From Polaromonas sp. (GTDB lineage Bacteria > Pseudomonadota > Gammaproteobacteria > Burkholderiales > Burkholderiaceae_C): DNA of 64,000 nt. Numbering within the stretch: position 1 is the first letter of the stretch; every line of letters begins with the position of its first letter. This document shows positions 22,289 through 30,445 of this stretch, piece after piece. Where the stretch lies: assembly GCF_010365105.1 (NCBI RefSeq), contig NZ_JAAFGZ010000045.1, positions 1-64,000 on the forward strand, written 5' to 3'. The notes beneath the pieces were generated by a model. That model saw nothing but the letters and a program-made list of their open reading frames with translations, was not told where the DNA came from and searched no databases. Both the position numbers and the translations under genes were made by a program.

Positions 22289-22374
22289 GGTTTTGGTTTT
22301 GGTTTTGGTTTTGGTTTTGGTTTTGGTTTTGGTTTTGGTTTTGGTTTTGGTTTTGGTTTTGGTTTTGGTTTTGG
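22289..22374 (+). repeat. Perfect GGTTTT hexamer array, 14 copies
   Basis: Fourteen uninterrupted GGTTTT units plus a final GG, preceded at 22265-22284 by a short run of GGATTC units. It is intergenic, about 355 bases before cydA. Such perfect arrays are prone to slippage. Confidence 0.97.
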
Positions 22375-22378
22375 CGTT

Positions 22379-22437
22379 TATGCATTGAAAGTGCTGTTTG
22401 CGCTTACTGCACCTGCGCAACGCGCTATCAAATTAAA
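22379..22437 (-). repeat. Short dispersed intergenic repeat, copy 3 (reverse)
   Basis: On the minus strand: AATTTGATAGCGCGTTGCGC, then a GCGCAAACAGCAC arm and TTTCAATGCA. It directly follows the hexamer array. Confidence 0.75.
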
Positions 22438-22728
22438 GTGAAATCAGCCTGCCTTGCAACTTTTGCTCATCAGCCTGACGGGCACTGGACGAACAGGTGT
22501 CTCCGCATACGCTGCCGGCAGCAAAGCCTTGATAAAAACCGATGTGCGCTTTGGGGTGACAGCCTGCCGCGCTTTCTTGGTTTGCGGATTAGGAGTAATG
22601 TTTGACGTTGCGAAGCCTGCCACGGTCAGCAAACCCGGCCTTCATGGCAGGGGTGCTGAAATCGCAGTCCTGTTGAACGGGCAGTGTGTGGCAGCGCCGC
22701 CGGCTTACCGTCAAGAAAGCACCTTGCT

Positions 22729-24138
22729 GTGGACCTCCCAGACGCCCTTACGCTTGCACGCATGCAGTTTGCGTTCACGATCAGTTTTCATTTTCTGTTC
22801 CCGGCCATCACCATCGGGCTGGCGAGTTACCTGGCGGTGCTGGAAGGCCTGTGGCTCAAGACCGGCCGGGCGGAATACATGGACCTGTTTCGCTACTGGA
22901 TCAAGATTTTTGCCATCGTCTTTGCCATGGGCGTGGTGTCGGGCATCGTCATGTCCTACCAGTTCGGCACCAACTGGGCGGTTTTTTCCGACCGGGCCGG
23001 TCCCATCATCGGGCCGTTGATGGCCTATGAGGTGCTGACCGCGTTTTTCCTGGAAGCCGGCTTTCTGGGTGTGATGCTGTTCGGCATGAACCGGGTCGGC
23101 AAGGGCCTGCACTTCACCGCCACGCTGATGGTGGCTTTCGGCACGGTCGTGTCCACCTTCTGGATCATTTCAGTCAACAGCTGGATGCACACGCCCACCG
23201 GCTACGCCATGAACGCAGCCGGCCAGTACATCTCGGCAGGCAGCTGGCTGGCCATTATTTTCAGCCCCAGCTTTCCCTACCGGCTGATGCACACCGTGTC
23301 GGCGGCTTACCTCACCACCGCCTTCATGGTCGGCGGCGTCGGCGCCTGGCACCTGCTCAAGGACCGGGCCAATCCGCGCGCCCGCATCATGTTTTCGATG
23401 GCCATGTGGATGGCGGCGATTTTCGCACCGGTGCAGATCTTTCTGGGCGACATGCACGGCCTGAACACGCTGGAGCACCAGCCCGCCAAGGTGATGGCGA
23501 TGGAAGGCCACTACCAGAGCCATCCCGACGGTGCGCCCCTGATTTTGTTCGGCATTCCGAACAGCGCTGAAAACCGGGTGGACTATGCGATCCAGATTCC
23601 CAAAGCCTCGTCCTTGCTGCTCAAGCACGACCTGAACGCGCCCCTGGCGGGGCTGGACACCGTGCCGGTGGCAGACCGTCCGCCCGTGGGCATCGTGTTC
23701 TGGTCGTTCCGCATCATGGTGGGCCTGGGCGTGCTGATGGCCACGCTCGGCCTGTTCAGCCTGTATGCCCGCGCCAGGGGCCGGCTTTACGATTCCAGGC
23801 TGCTGCACCGCTTTGCGCTGGTGATGGGACCGTCGGGGCTGGTGGCTGTGCTGGCCGGCTGGGTCACCACCGAAGTCGGCCGCCAACCGTGGACGATTTT
23901 TGGCCTGATGCGCACGGCCGATTCGGCCTCGCCGCTGGCAGCCCCGGCGGTCGCGGCTTCGCTGGTCGCGTTCGTGCTGATTTACTTTGCGGTGTTTGGC
24001 GCGGGCATCGTTTACATCCTCAAGCTGATGCACAAGCCGCCTGAATCGCATGAGTCCGAACTGCCCAACATGCCGGTGCGCTCTGCAGGCACCACGCCCG
24101 CTGCGTCAGCACAGCCTGTCGTCTTGAAACCCGCATGA
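22729..24138 (+). CDS. cydA: Cytochrome bd ubiquinol oxidase subunit I (cyanide-insensitive type)
   Basis: The ~469-residue membrane protein carries the quinol site and hemes b558, b595 and d. Visible are the axial His21 in SFHFLFPAITIG, GRQPWTIFGLMRT, and HGLNTLEHQPAK. The Q-loop is short, as in CioA rather than E. coli CydA, so the oxidase is likely of the cyanide-insensitive type. I chose the GTG at 22729 (VDLPDALTLARMQF), which matches family N-termini; a GTG- or ATG-type start further upstream at 22684 would add 15 unlikely residues. It heads a three-gene operon. Confidence 0.95.
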   Translation: MDLPDALTLARMQFAFTISFHFLFPAITIGLASYLAVLEGLWLKTGRAEYMDLFRYWIKIFAIVFAMGVVSGIVMSYQFGTNWAVFSDRAGPIIGPLMAYEVLTAFFLEAGFLGVMLFGMNRVGKGLHFTATLMVAFGTVVSTFWIISVNSWMHTPTGYAMNAAGQYISAGSWLAIIFSPSFPYRLMHTVSAAYLTTAFMVGGVGAWHLLKDRANPRARIMFSMAMWMAAIFAPVQIFLGDMHGLNTLEHQPAKVMAMEGHYQSHPDGAPLILFGIPNSAENRVDYAIQIPKASSLLLKHDLNAPLAGLDTVPVADRPPVGIVFWSFRIMVGLGVLMATLGLFSLYARARGRLYDSRLLHRFALVMGPSGLVAVLAGWVTTEVGRQPWTIFGLMRTADSASPLAAPAVAASLVAFVLIYFAVFGAGIVYILKLMHKPPESHESELPNMPVRSAGTTPAASAQPVVLKPA

Positions 24139-24148
24139 AAGGCACCCC

Positions 24149-25153
24149 ATGAATTTCGACTTGACGGTGGTCTGGGCGCTGATCATTGTGTTTGCGCTGT
24201 TCGTTTACGTGGTGATGGATGGGTTTGACCTGGGCATTGGCCTTCTTTTTCCGATGTTCAAGGTGGGCCACGAACGCGACACCGCGATGAACAGCATTGC
24301 GCCGCTGTGGGATGGCAACGAGACCTGGCTGGTGCTGGGCGGCGGCGGCCTGCTGGCGGCTTTTCCGCTGGCCTATGGCGTGATTTTGTCGGCGCTGTAT
24401 GCACCCATCATCGCCATGCTGCTGGCGCTGGTATTTCGCGGCGTGGCTTTTGAATTCCGCTGGCGCGACCCGGCCCATCGGGGTTTTTGGGACCTTGCGT
24501 TCACTGGCGGGTCGTTCGTGGCCGCCATGTCGCAGGGCATCGTGCTGGGCGCTTTGCTGCAGGGCATACAGGTCAGCGGCCGCGCCTATGCCGGCGGCTG
24601 GTGGGACTGGCTGACGCCTTTTTCGCTGCTTACCGGTGTCAGCGTGACACTGGCTTACGGGCTGCTGGGTGCCACCTGGCTGAACCTCAAGACCGAGGGT
24701 GATTTGCAAAAGCAGGCCGCCCGACTGGCCAAATGGCTGGGCGCCGCCACCTTGATCGCAATCGTACTGGTGAGCCTGGCAACGCCGTTTTTGACGGGCG
24801 CCTATTTTGAACGCTGGCTTGGCTTTCCGAACATCTTGTGGGTGGCACCGGTGCCGGTTCTGCTGGGGGTGGCCAGCCTGGCTTTTGTGCGCAGCCTGAA
24901 ATCAGGCCGCGAACTGGCGCCTTTTTTGCTGACGCTGTCGATCTTTTTGCTGTGCTTTATCGGACTGGGCATCAGCGTTTTTCCGTATGTGATTCCGGGG
25001 TCGGTGACGATCTGGCAAGCGGCCACGGACCGCAGCAGCCAAGTGTTCATGCTGGTGGGCACAGCCGTGGTCATGCCGATGATTCTGGGTCACACCGCCT
25101 GGTCGTACTGGGTGTTTCGCGGCAAGGTCCAGCCTGACGGGTATCACTCATGA
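24149..25153 (+). CDS. cydB: Cytochrome bd ubiquinol oxidase subunit II
   Basis: The 334-residue, eight-to-nine-helix subunit has the motifs VMDGFDLGIGLLFP, WDGNETWLVLGG and FRGVAFEFRWRD. It pairs with subunit I to reduce oxygen at high affinity in the inner membrane. It begins 10 bases after cydA and overlaps the next small gene by four bases. Confidence 0.96.
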   Translation: MNFDLTVVWALIIVFALFVYVVMDGFDLGIGLLFPMFKVGHERDTAMNSIAPLWDGNETWLVLGGGGLLAAFPLAYGVILSALYAPIIAMLLALVFRGVAFEFRWRDPAHRGFWDLAFTGGSFVAAMSQGIVLGALLQGIQVSGRAYAGGWWDWLTPFSLLTGVSVTLAYGLLGATWLNLKTEGDLQKQAARLAKWLGAATLIAIVLVSLATPFLTGAYFERWLGFPNILWVAPVPVLLGVASLAFVRSLKSGRELAPFLLTLSIFLLCFIGLGISVFPYVIPGSVTIWQAATDRSSQVFMLVGTAVVMPMILGHTAWSYWVFRGKVQPDGYHS

Positions 25154-25314
25154 AGCTTCCCCCCCTGCGATGGCCTGACATCCGCGCGCCGCGAGAGGGC
25201 GAATTGCTGGCGCCGCTCGGTGTGCGCTTGCTGTGGATGGCGGGCATCTGGGCGGCCAGCATTGCTGCCTTGCTGGCGGTGGCGATGTTGTTGCGGTTTG
25301 TTTTGATTCCTTAG
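25150..25314 (+). CDS. DUF2474-type small cytochrome bd subunit
   Basis: A 54-residue protein starting at the ATG that overlaps the cydB stop (ATGA): MKLPPLRWPDIRAPREGE, then one membrane helix (LLWMAGIWAASIAALLAVAM) and a short basic tail ending LRFVLIP. Length, single helix and position match the DUF2474 proteins found after cioAB, functional counterparts of CydX. It probably stabilises the oxidase. Confidence 0.85.
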   Translation: MKLPPLRWPDIRAPREGELLAPLGVRLLWMAGIWAASIAALLAVAMLLRFVLIP

Positions 25315-25430
25315 TGCTTTTCGATACGCGTTTGTTGTGAATGCGGCTTTGCTGTTGGCGGGTGAATGGGTGATTGATTGATTGGTTTTAAGTTCTGTTG
25401 TGTGAGGTATGCGGGGGTTTTTGCTTGGTG

Positions 25431-25655
25431 TTGCTGGCCGGGGGTTGCCCGGCGGCAAGTAACTTGTCTTTTGCTTCGCCAAAAGAAAGTCACCAAAGAA
25501 AAGGCGACCCGGCTGTCCGGGTCCCTGCGCTTCGCTTCGGGCAACCTGTGATGACCGGCAAAAGCGGGGGTCCGCGCAAACTCGCCTGCGGCTCAAACAG
25601 CGCGCGGCCCTGATCCCGCTTTTGCCGCCCATCACAGGCCCAGCCAGAACGGGAC
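25431..25655 (+). repeat. Larger dispersed repeat, copy B
   Basis: Same start (TTGCTGGCCGGGGGTTGCCC) and body as copy A, but extended through AAACTCGCCTGCGGCTC and GGCCCTGATCCCG to CCCAGCCAGAACGGGAC. Its inverted partner lies 172 bases downstream. Confidence 0.85.
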
Positions 25656-25692
25656 TTGCGGGAGCGGATTCGGATGTGGATTGCGGAGCTTG

Positions 25693-25750
25693 TGCATCAA
25701 AAGTGCTTCTTCCGCTTTCTACGCTTGCGTAAGCAGCTATTCAATTAGTA
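25693..25750 (-). repeat. Short dispersed intergenic repeat, copy 4 (reverse)
   Basis: On the minus strand: ACTAATTGAATAGCTGCTTA then CGCAAGCG and AAGAAGCACTTTTGATGC. It sits in the centre between the two inverted larger repeats. Confidence 0.8.
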
Positions 25751-25778
25751 GCAAGCATGCTCCGGGCCTAGGCACTGC

Positions 25779-25810
25779 GGCTGTTTGGCTGTTTGGCTGT
25801 TTGGCTGTTT
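25779..25810 (+). repeat. Octamer array GGCTGTTT, 4 copies
   Basis: Four perfect GGCTGTTT units, followed by GAATC. Intergenic. Confidence 0.95.
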
Positions 25811-25827
25811 GAATCTTCTTCCCCCGC

Positions 25828-26064
25828 CTGTCCCGTTCTGGCTGGGCCTGTGATGCCCCAAAAAAACGGGATCAGGGCGGCGCGCTGTTTGAGTGAAGCG
25901 CAGCGGAGCGAGTTTGCGCCGACCCCCGTTTTTTTGGGGCAGCGCAGGTTGCCCGTAGCAAAGCGAAGGGACCCGGACAGTCGGGTCGCCTTTCTTTTGC
26001 CTACTTTTCTTTGGCGAAGCAAAGAAAAGTGAGTTGCCGCCGGGCAACCCCCGGCCAGCAAAGC
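25828..26064 (-). repeat. Larger dispersed repeat, copy C (reverse)
   Basis: Reverse complement of the copy A/B type: ends with GGGCAACCCCCGGCCAGCAA at 26040-26060 and begins with GTCCCGTTCTGGCTGGGCCT. It has its own internal hairpin CCAAAAAAACGGG / CCCGTTTTTTTGG. Confidence 0.85.
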
Positions 26065-26101
26065 CAGGCAGCGCAAACCAGTCAGCAATCAGGCCACAAG
26101 C

Positions 26102-27223
26102 TCAAGCTCCATCAGCCCCAGGAACAGCCGCAACCCCGGAACGCTCCCCCACTTCAGCCCGCATCAACGGCAAATGCTCCGGCCAGTCGCGCTGCATGCA
26201 GTCCACCAGCGCTTCGCGCACCTTGCAGCGCAAATCCCAGTTCAGGCTGGAATTGCTGGACGTCACCAGCACCCGCAGCTGCATGCTGCGCTCGCCGGCA
26301 TCCACCACCTGCAGCAGGCACAGCCGCTGGTCCCACTCAGGTGCCGCCTCGCACGCCAGCCGCGCCGCTTCGCGTAAAGGCGCCAGCGGCATGCGGTAGT
26401 CCACCCACAGGAACACCGTGCCGATGATCTGCGCGCTGCTCCGGGTCCAGTTCTGAAACGGGTTTTCAATGAACCACTGCAGCGGAATGACCAGCCGGCG
26501 CTCGTCCCAGATCTTCAGCACGACGTAGGTGCCGGTGATTTCCTCGACCCGCCCCCATTCGCCCTGAACGATCAGCACGTCGTCGATGCGAAACGGCTGC
26601 GCCAGCGCAATCTGCAGCCCGGCAATCAGGTTGCTGAAGATCGGCCGCGCCGCAATGCCCGCCACCAGGCCCACCACGCCAGCCGACGCCAGCAGGCTGG
26701 CGCCGATCTGGCGCGCGCCCGGAAAGGTCATCAGCATCAGCGCCAGCCCGGCCATGACGATGATGAACATGGCGGTGCGGGCCAGCATCCGGGTCTGGGT
26801 GTGGATGCGGCGCGCCTGCAGGTTGTCGTCCACATTGACCGGGTACAGGCCGACGATGCCCTGGGCCACGCCGCGAACGGCGCGCAGGCCCAGCCAGGTC
26901 AGCGCAGCGAGCAGCAGCAGGCCGTTGGCATGGCGGATGCCGGCGATCAGCGAAAAGCTGTCGGGCGCCGCATGCCAGACTGCCTGCAGCGCCATCAGCG
27001 GCATCAGCAGCTGGGCCGGCGCGCGGCATTGCTGCGCTGCCCGGTTGGACACCGGCAGGGAGCGCGTCAGGCGCAGCACCACGCTGGCGGTGACCCGATG
27101 CACCAGCAGCGCCAGCAGCACCGCGACCAGCGCCGCCATCAACACATGCAGCGACGAATCGTCGGTCCAGGACATCAGTTCGGACCATCGCACGGGCCAA
27201 TTGCCTTCCCAGCTGCCTGCCAT
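26102..27223 (-). CDS. Mechanosensitive channel, MscS family
   Basis: The 373-residue product has an N-terminal hydrophobic domain (helices about 25-50, 70-90, 100-120, 148-170), the pore helix LLASAGVVGLVAGIAARPIFSNLIAGLQIALAQPFRIDD in pieces (Gly/Ala-rich TM3 then the beta-domain), and VIPLQWFIENPFQNWTR. It would form a tension-gated channel in the inner membrane. Its ATG shares a base with the purT stop (TGATG), so it is translationally coupled to purT. Confidence 0.92.
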   Translation of the reverse strand: MAGSWEGNWPVRWSELMSWTDDSSLHVLMAALVAVLLALLVHRVTASVVLRLTRSLPVSNRAAQQCRAPAQLLMPLMALQAVWHAAPDSFSLIAGIRHANGLLLLAALTWLGLRAVRGVAQGIVGLYPVNVDDNLQARRIHTQTRMLARTAMFIIVMAGLALMLMTFPGARQIGASLLASAGVVGLVAGIAARPIFSNLIAGLQIALAQPFRIDDVLIVQGEWGRVEEITGTYVVLKIWDERRLVIPLQWFIENPFQNWTRSSAQIIGTVFLWVDYRMPLAPLREAARLACEAAPEWDQRLCLLQVVDAGERSMQLRVLVTSSNSSLNWDLRCKVREALVDCMQRDWPEHLPLMRAEVGERSGVAAVPGADGA

Positions 27224-28425
27224 CAGGCGGCGCGGGGCCGTACTTTCGACGCGGCCAGCCGGGCCCGGCTGCGCGCCACCTCGACATCGTCATCGAAGGC
27301 CAGCGCCACGCCCATGCGCCGCTTGACGAAACTCTCGGGCTTGCCGAACAGGCGGATGTCGGTTTGCGGCACCTGCAGCGCCTCGGCCACGCCGTCGAAC
27401 ACGATGCCCGCCGCATCGACGCCGCCATAGATCACGGCACTGGCGCCCGGGCTTTTCAGCACGGTGTTGACCGGCAGGCCCAGGATGGCGCGTGCGTGCA
27501 ATTCGAACTCGTTTTGCCACTGGGTGCACAGCGTCACCATGCCGGTGTCGTGCGGGCGCGGGCTGACCTCGCTGAACCAGACGTCGTCGCCCTTGACGAA
27601 CAGCTCGACGCCAAACACGCCCTGCCCGCCCAGGTTGTCGGTCACGGCCCTGGCAATGGCGCGGCTCCGTTCGAGCGCAGCCGGGCGCATCGGCTGCGGC
27701 TGCCAGCTTTCGACATAGTCGCCGCTGACCTGCAGGTGGCCAATGGGTTCGCAAAACTGCGTTTCCACCGCGCCGTCGGCGCCCAGTGCGCGCACCGTCA
27801 ACAGCGTGATTTCATACTCAAAATCCACAAATCCTTCGACGATCACCCGGCTGTGGCTGACCCGCCCGCCGGCCATCGCGTACTCCCACGCCGGCGCCAC
27901 GTCTTTGGGCAGGGCAATCTTGCTCTGGCCCTTGCCCGACGAACTCATCACCGGCTTGACGACGCAGGGATAGCCAATCTTGCTGTCGATGGCAGTCTGC
28001 AATTCTTCCAGCGAATCGCAAAACACATACGGGCTGGTCGGCAATTCCAGGGTTTCAGCGGCCAGGCGGCGGATGCCTTCGCGGTCCATGGTCAGGCGCG
28101 CGGCACGGGCGTTGGGAATCACGCGCACCGTGCCCGCCGCTTCGAGTTCTTCCAGCATGGCGGTGGCAATCGCCTCGATCTCGGGCACGACCAGGTCGGG
28201 CTTTTCGCGCTCGATCAGGGCCTTGAGCTGCGCCGGATCGCTCATGGTGATGGTGCGCGCATGGTGCGCCACCTGCTGGCCCGGCGCGTTGTCATAGCGG
28301 TCGACGGCGATGGTTTCCACGCCCAGTCGCTGCAGCGCGATCAGCACTTCCTTGCCCAGTTCGCCCGAGCCGAGCAGCATGACCTTGGTGGCATGGGGAG
28401 ACAAAGGGGTTCCGAAGGTGGTCAT
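27223..28425 (-). CDS. purT: Formate-dependent phosphoribosylglycinamide formyltransferase
   Basis: The 400-residue ATP-grasp enzyme makes formyl-GAR from GAR, formate and ATP in purine synthesis. Typical segments are MLLGSGELGKEVLIALQRLG, KPVMSSSGKGQS, GVFGVELFVKGDDVWFSEVSPRPHDTG in pieces, and KRRMGVALAFDDDVEVAR. Length matches PurT (about 390-400). It is the first gene of a two-gene unit with mscS. Confidence 0.96.
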   Translation of the reverse strand: MTTFGTPLSPHATKVMLLGSGELGKEVLIALQRLGVETIAVDRYDNAPGQQVAHHARTITMSDPAQLKALIEREKPDLVVPEIEAIATAMLEELEAAGTVRVIPNARAARLTMDREGIRRLAAETLELPTSPYVFCDSLEELQTAIDSKIGYPCVVKPVMSSSGKGQSKIALPKDVAPAWEYAMAGGRVSHSRVIVEGFVDFEYEITLLTVRALGADGAVETQFCEPIGHLQVSGDYVESWQPQPMRPAALERSRAIARAVTDNLGGQGVFGVELFVKGDDVWFSEVSPRPHDTGMVTLCTQWQNEFELHARAILGLPVNTVLKSPGASAVIYGGVDAAGIVFDGVAEALQVPQTDIRLFGKPESFVKRRMGVALAFDDDVEVARSRARLAASKVRPRAA

Positions 28426-28564
28426 AAGGGGGAGGTAAAAAAAGGGAACAAAAAAGCAAGGGCGATGCGCTGGCCGGGCAGGCTGGCCACGAGCGACTAC
28501 TTTACTTCAGCCGTGTGACCTGCGCGGGGCTTGGCCTTGCGGACAGCGGTCCAGGGGCTTTTGG

Positions 28565-28583
28565 TTGACAATCATTCTCAACT
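28565..28583 (+). promoter_or_regulatory. Candidate Fur box
   Basis: TTGACAATCATTCTCAACT resembles the Fur consensus (GATAATGATAATCATTATC; the AATCATTCTCA half matches best). It lies 45-63 bases before the ATG of the siderophore-interacting protein gene, as expected for iron repression. Confidence 0.55.
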
Positions 28584-28627
28584 GCAACACCCATCGCGGC
28601 CATAGCGCGCCGCCAGAAAGCCATTCC

Positions 28628-29452
28628 ATGCAAGAACCTTCGCGCCCTGTTTCGTCCACCCCTGCCGACGCGCAGAACACTCCGCGCAAGCGCCGGCCGC
28701 CCCGCCGCGTCGAGGTCAGCCGCGTGCAGGTGCTGAGCCCGGCCATGCGCCGCATCACGCTGACTGGCGCCGAGCTGCAGGGCTTCGAGGTGAACGACCC
28801 GGCCAGCTACATGAAGCTGATCTTTCCCGAGCCCGGCCAGACCGAGCCGGTGCGGCCCTTGCCCGACGGCCCGCGCGCCACGTCGATGCGCACCTACACG
28901 CCGCTGGCGGTGCGGCCCGAGGCCGGCGAAGTCGATGTCGATTTCGTGCTGCACGGCGAAGGCCCGGCTTCGACCTGGGCTGCGCAGGCGCAAACCGGAC
29001 AGGTGCTGTTCCTGATGGGCCCCGGCCCGGGCTACAAGCTGGATCTGCAGGCGGCTGAACATTGGCTGATTGGCGACGACAGCGCGCTGCCCGCGTTTGA
29101 AACCATCCTGGCCGGTCTGCCGGCCACCGCCCGTGTCCATGTGCTGATGGAAGTGGCCGACGCCGCCGAGGAACGCGCACTGCACAGCCCGGCGCAACTC
29201 ACGACCGAGTGGGTGGTTCGCGGCGCCGACAAGCAGCGCGCCGGCCTGGCGCTGGCGCAGGCCTTGCGCCAGGGCAGCGCGCCTTCGGCAGAAAGCCGCG
29301 TTTACCTGGCCTGCGAAGCCGCCGCCATGCGCCGCATCCGCGAATTGCTGACCGGCGAGCTGGGCCTGCCGCGCAGCCAGATCGTCGGCCGGGGCTACTG
29401 GAAGCTCGGCGCCGTCAACCACCCGGACCACGACTACGGCGAAGACGCTTGA
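28628..29452 (+). CDS. Siderophore-interacting protein / FAD ferric reductase
   Basis: The 274-residue cytoplasmic protein has the FAD-binding MRTYTPLAVRP motif, the SIP middle (LIGDDSALPAFETIL) and the C-terminal GRGYWKLGAVNHPDHDYGED signature. It reduces ferric siderophore complexes to release iron. No receptor or TonB gene is adjacent. The ATG at 28628 is the first in the conserved frame; an earlier start at 28565 would overlap the Fur box. Confidence 0.92.
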   Translation: MQEPSRPVSSTPADAQNTPRKRRPPRRVEVSRVQVLSPAMRRITLTGAELQGFEVNDPASYMKLIFPEPGQTEPVRPLPDGPRATSMRTYTPLAVRPEAGEVDVDFVLHGEGPASTWAAQAQTGQVLFLMGPGPGYKLDLQAAEHWLIGDDSALPAFETILAGLPATARVHVLMEVADAAEERALHSPAQLTTEWVVRGADKQRAGLALAQALRQGSAPSAESRVYLACEAAAMRRIRELLTGELGLPRSQIVGRGYWKLGAVNHPDHDYGEDA

Positions 29453-29491
29453 GATGCATCGGGCGCGCGCCCGATAGGCACAATAGTCCGC

Positions 29492-30445
29492 ATGATCCAG
29501 CCCCTCTTTGAAGTCGTTGACCTGAGCAAGCGCTACGGCGACACCACCGTCGTCAACCAGCTGTCGTTTTCCATCGCGCCGGGCGAATGCCTGGGCGTCA
29601 TCGGCCCGAACGGCGCAGGCAAGACCACCACCATCCGCATGTGCCTGGGCTTGACCAGCCCCGATTCGGGAAGCATCCGCTACTTTCCCAATGGCCAGGG
29701 CGCCAGCCTGGCCATGCCGCAGGACGCGCTGGCGATCAAGGCGCAGCTCGGCATCGTCAGCCAGTTCGACAGCCTGGACCCGGATTTTTCGTGCGCCGAG
29801 AACCTGCTGGTGTTTGGCCGCTATTTCGGCCTGAAGGATGCGGTGATCAGGGAGCGCATCCCGAAACTGCTGGAATTCGCCGCCCTCACCCACAAGGCCG
29901 ACGCCAAGCTCAGCGAGCTATCCGGCGGCATGAAGCGCCGCCTGAGCCTGGCGCGCGCGCTGGTCAATGACCCGCAACTGCTGCTGCTCGACGAGCCGAC
30001 CACCGGCCTCGACCCGCAGGCGCGGCACCTGATGTGGGAACGGCTGCAGCGGCTGGTGCAGCAGGGCAAGTCCATTTTGCTGACGACGCATTTCATGGAC
30101 GAGGCCGAACGCCTGTGCAACCGCCTCCTGGTGCTCGACCACGGCAAGAAAATGACCGAAGGCACGCCGCGCGACCTGATTGCGCGGAATCTGGAGCCCG
30201 ACGTGGTCGAGGTCTATGGCGCCGGCGCGCTGGCGCTGGTCGAATCGCCACAGCACGCGCAGCTCAGGGCCATGGCCGCGCGCGTCGAGGTCAGCGGCGA
30301 AACGGTGTTTTTCTACACCGCCGACGCCAAGGGCCTGCTGGCCGCGCTGACCGACCATCCCGAGCTGCGCACCCTCCACCGGCCCGCGAACCTCGAAGAC
30401 CTGTTCCTCAAACTCACCGGACGTCAGATCCGCGAGGCCGCATGA
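29492..30445 (+). CDS. ABC transporter ATP-binding protein (NodI-like)
   Basis: 317 residues with Walker A GPNGAGKTTT, signature LSGGMKRRLSLARAL, and Walker B LLLLDEPTTGLD, plus the long C-terminal extension of the NodI/DRA exporter group (about 230-317). It pairs with the ABC-2 permease whose ATG overlaps its stop by four bases. The substrate is unknown; the NodI-like label denotes family only. Confidence 0.94.
   Translation: MIQPLFEVVDLSKRYGDTTVVNQLSFSIAPGECLGVIGPNGAGKTTTIRMCLGLTSPDSGSIRYFPNGQGASLAMPQDALAIKAQLGIVSQFDSLDPDFSCAENLLVFGRYFGLKDAVIRERIPKLLEFAALTHKADAKLSELSGGMKRRLSLARALVNDPQLLLLDEPTTGLDPQARHLMWERLQRLVQQGKSILLTTHFMDEAERLCNRLLVLDHGKKMTEGTPRDLIARNLEPDVVEVYGAGALALVESPQHAQLRAMAARVEVSGETVFFYTADAKGLLAALTDHPELRTLHRPANLEDLFLKLTGRQIREAA

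Larger units (their letters stand above)
21970..22728. other. Long intergenic region full of repeats
   Basis: No gene is supported between ackA and cydA. It contains two copies of the short dispersed repeat, one copy of the larger ~140-230-nt repeat, and the GGTTTT hexamer array (listed separately). Open frames here (runs of Phe-Gly, Trp-Phe or Lys-Thr) come from the hexamer array. The cydA promoter should lie in about 22440-22728. Confidence 0.7.
25315..26101. other. Long intergenic region with inverted repeat pair
   Basis: Nothing coding is supported in these 787 bases. They hold two inverted copies of the larger repeat, one reversed copy of the short repeat, and a four-copy octamer array (all listed). 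The region separates the cyd operon from the convergent mscS gene. Confidence 0.75.

Noticed and set aside
22289..22374. Telomere-like repeat
   Set aside because: GGTTTT resembles some eukaryotic telomere units, but it is internal, flanked by bacterial operons and other repeats.
22085..22441. Small proteins with Phe-Gly, Trp-Phe or Lys-Thr repeats
   Set aside because: They are only translations of the GGTTTT array and flanking repeats, with no ribosome site or conserved part.
25431..26064. CRISPR array or insertion sequence
   Set aside because: Only two long inverted copies without regular spacers, and no transposase frame between them.
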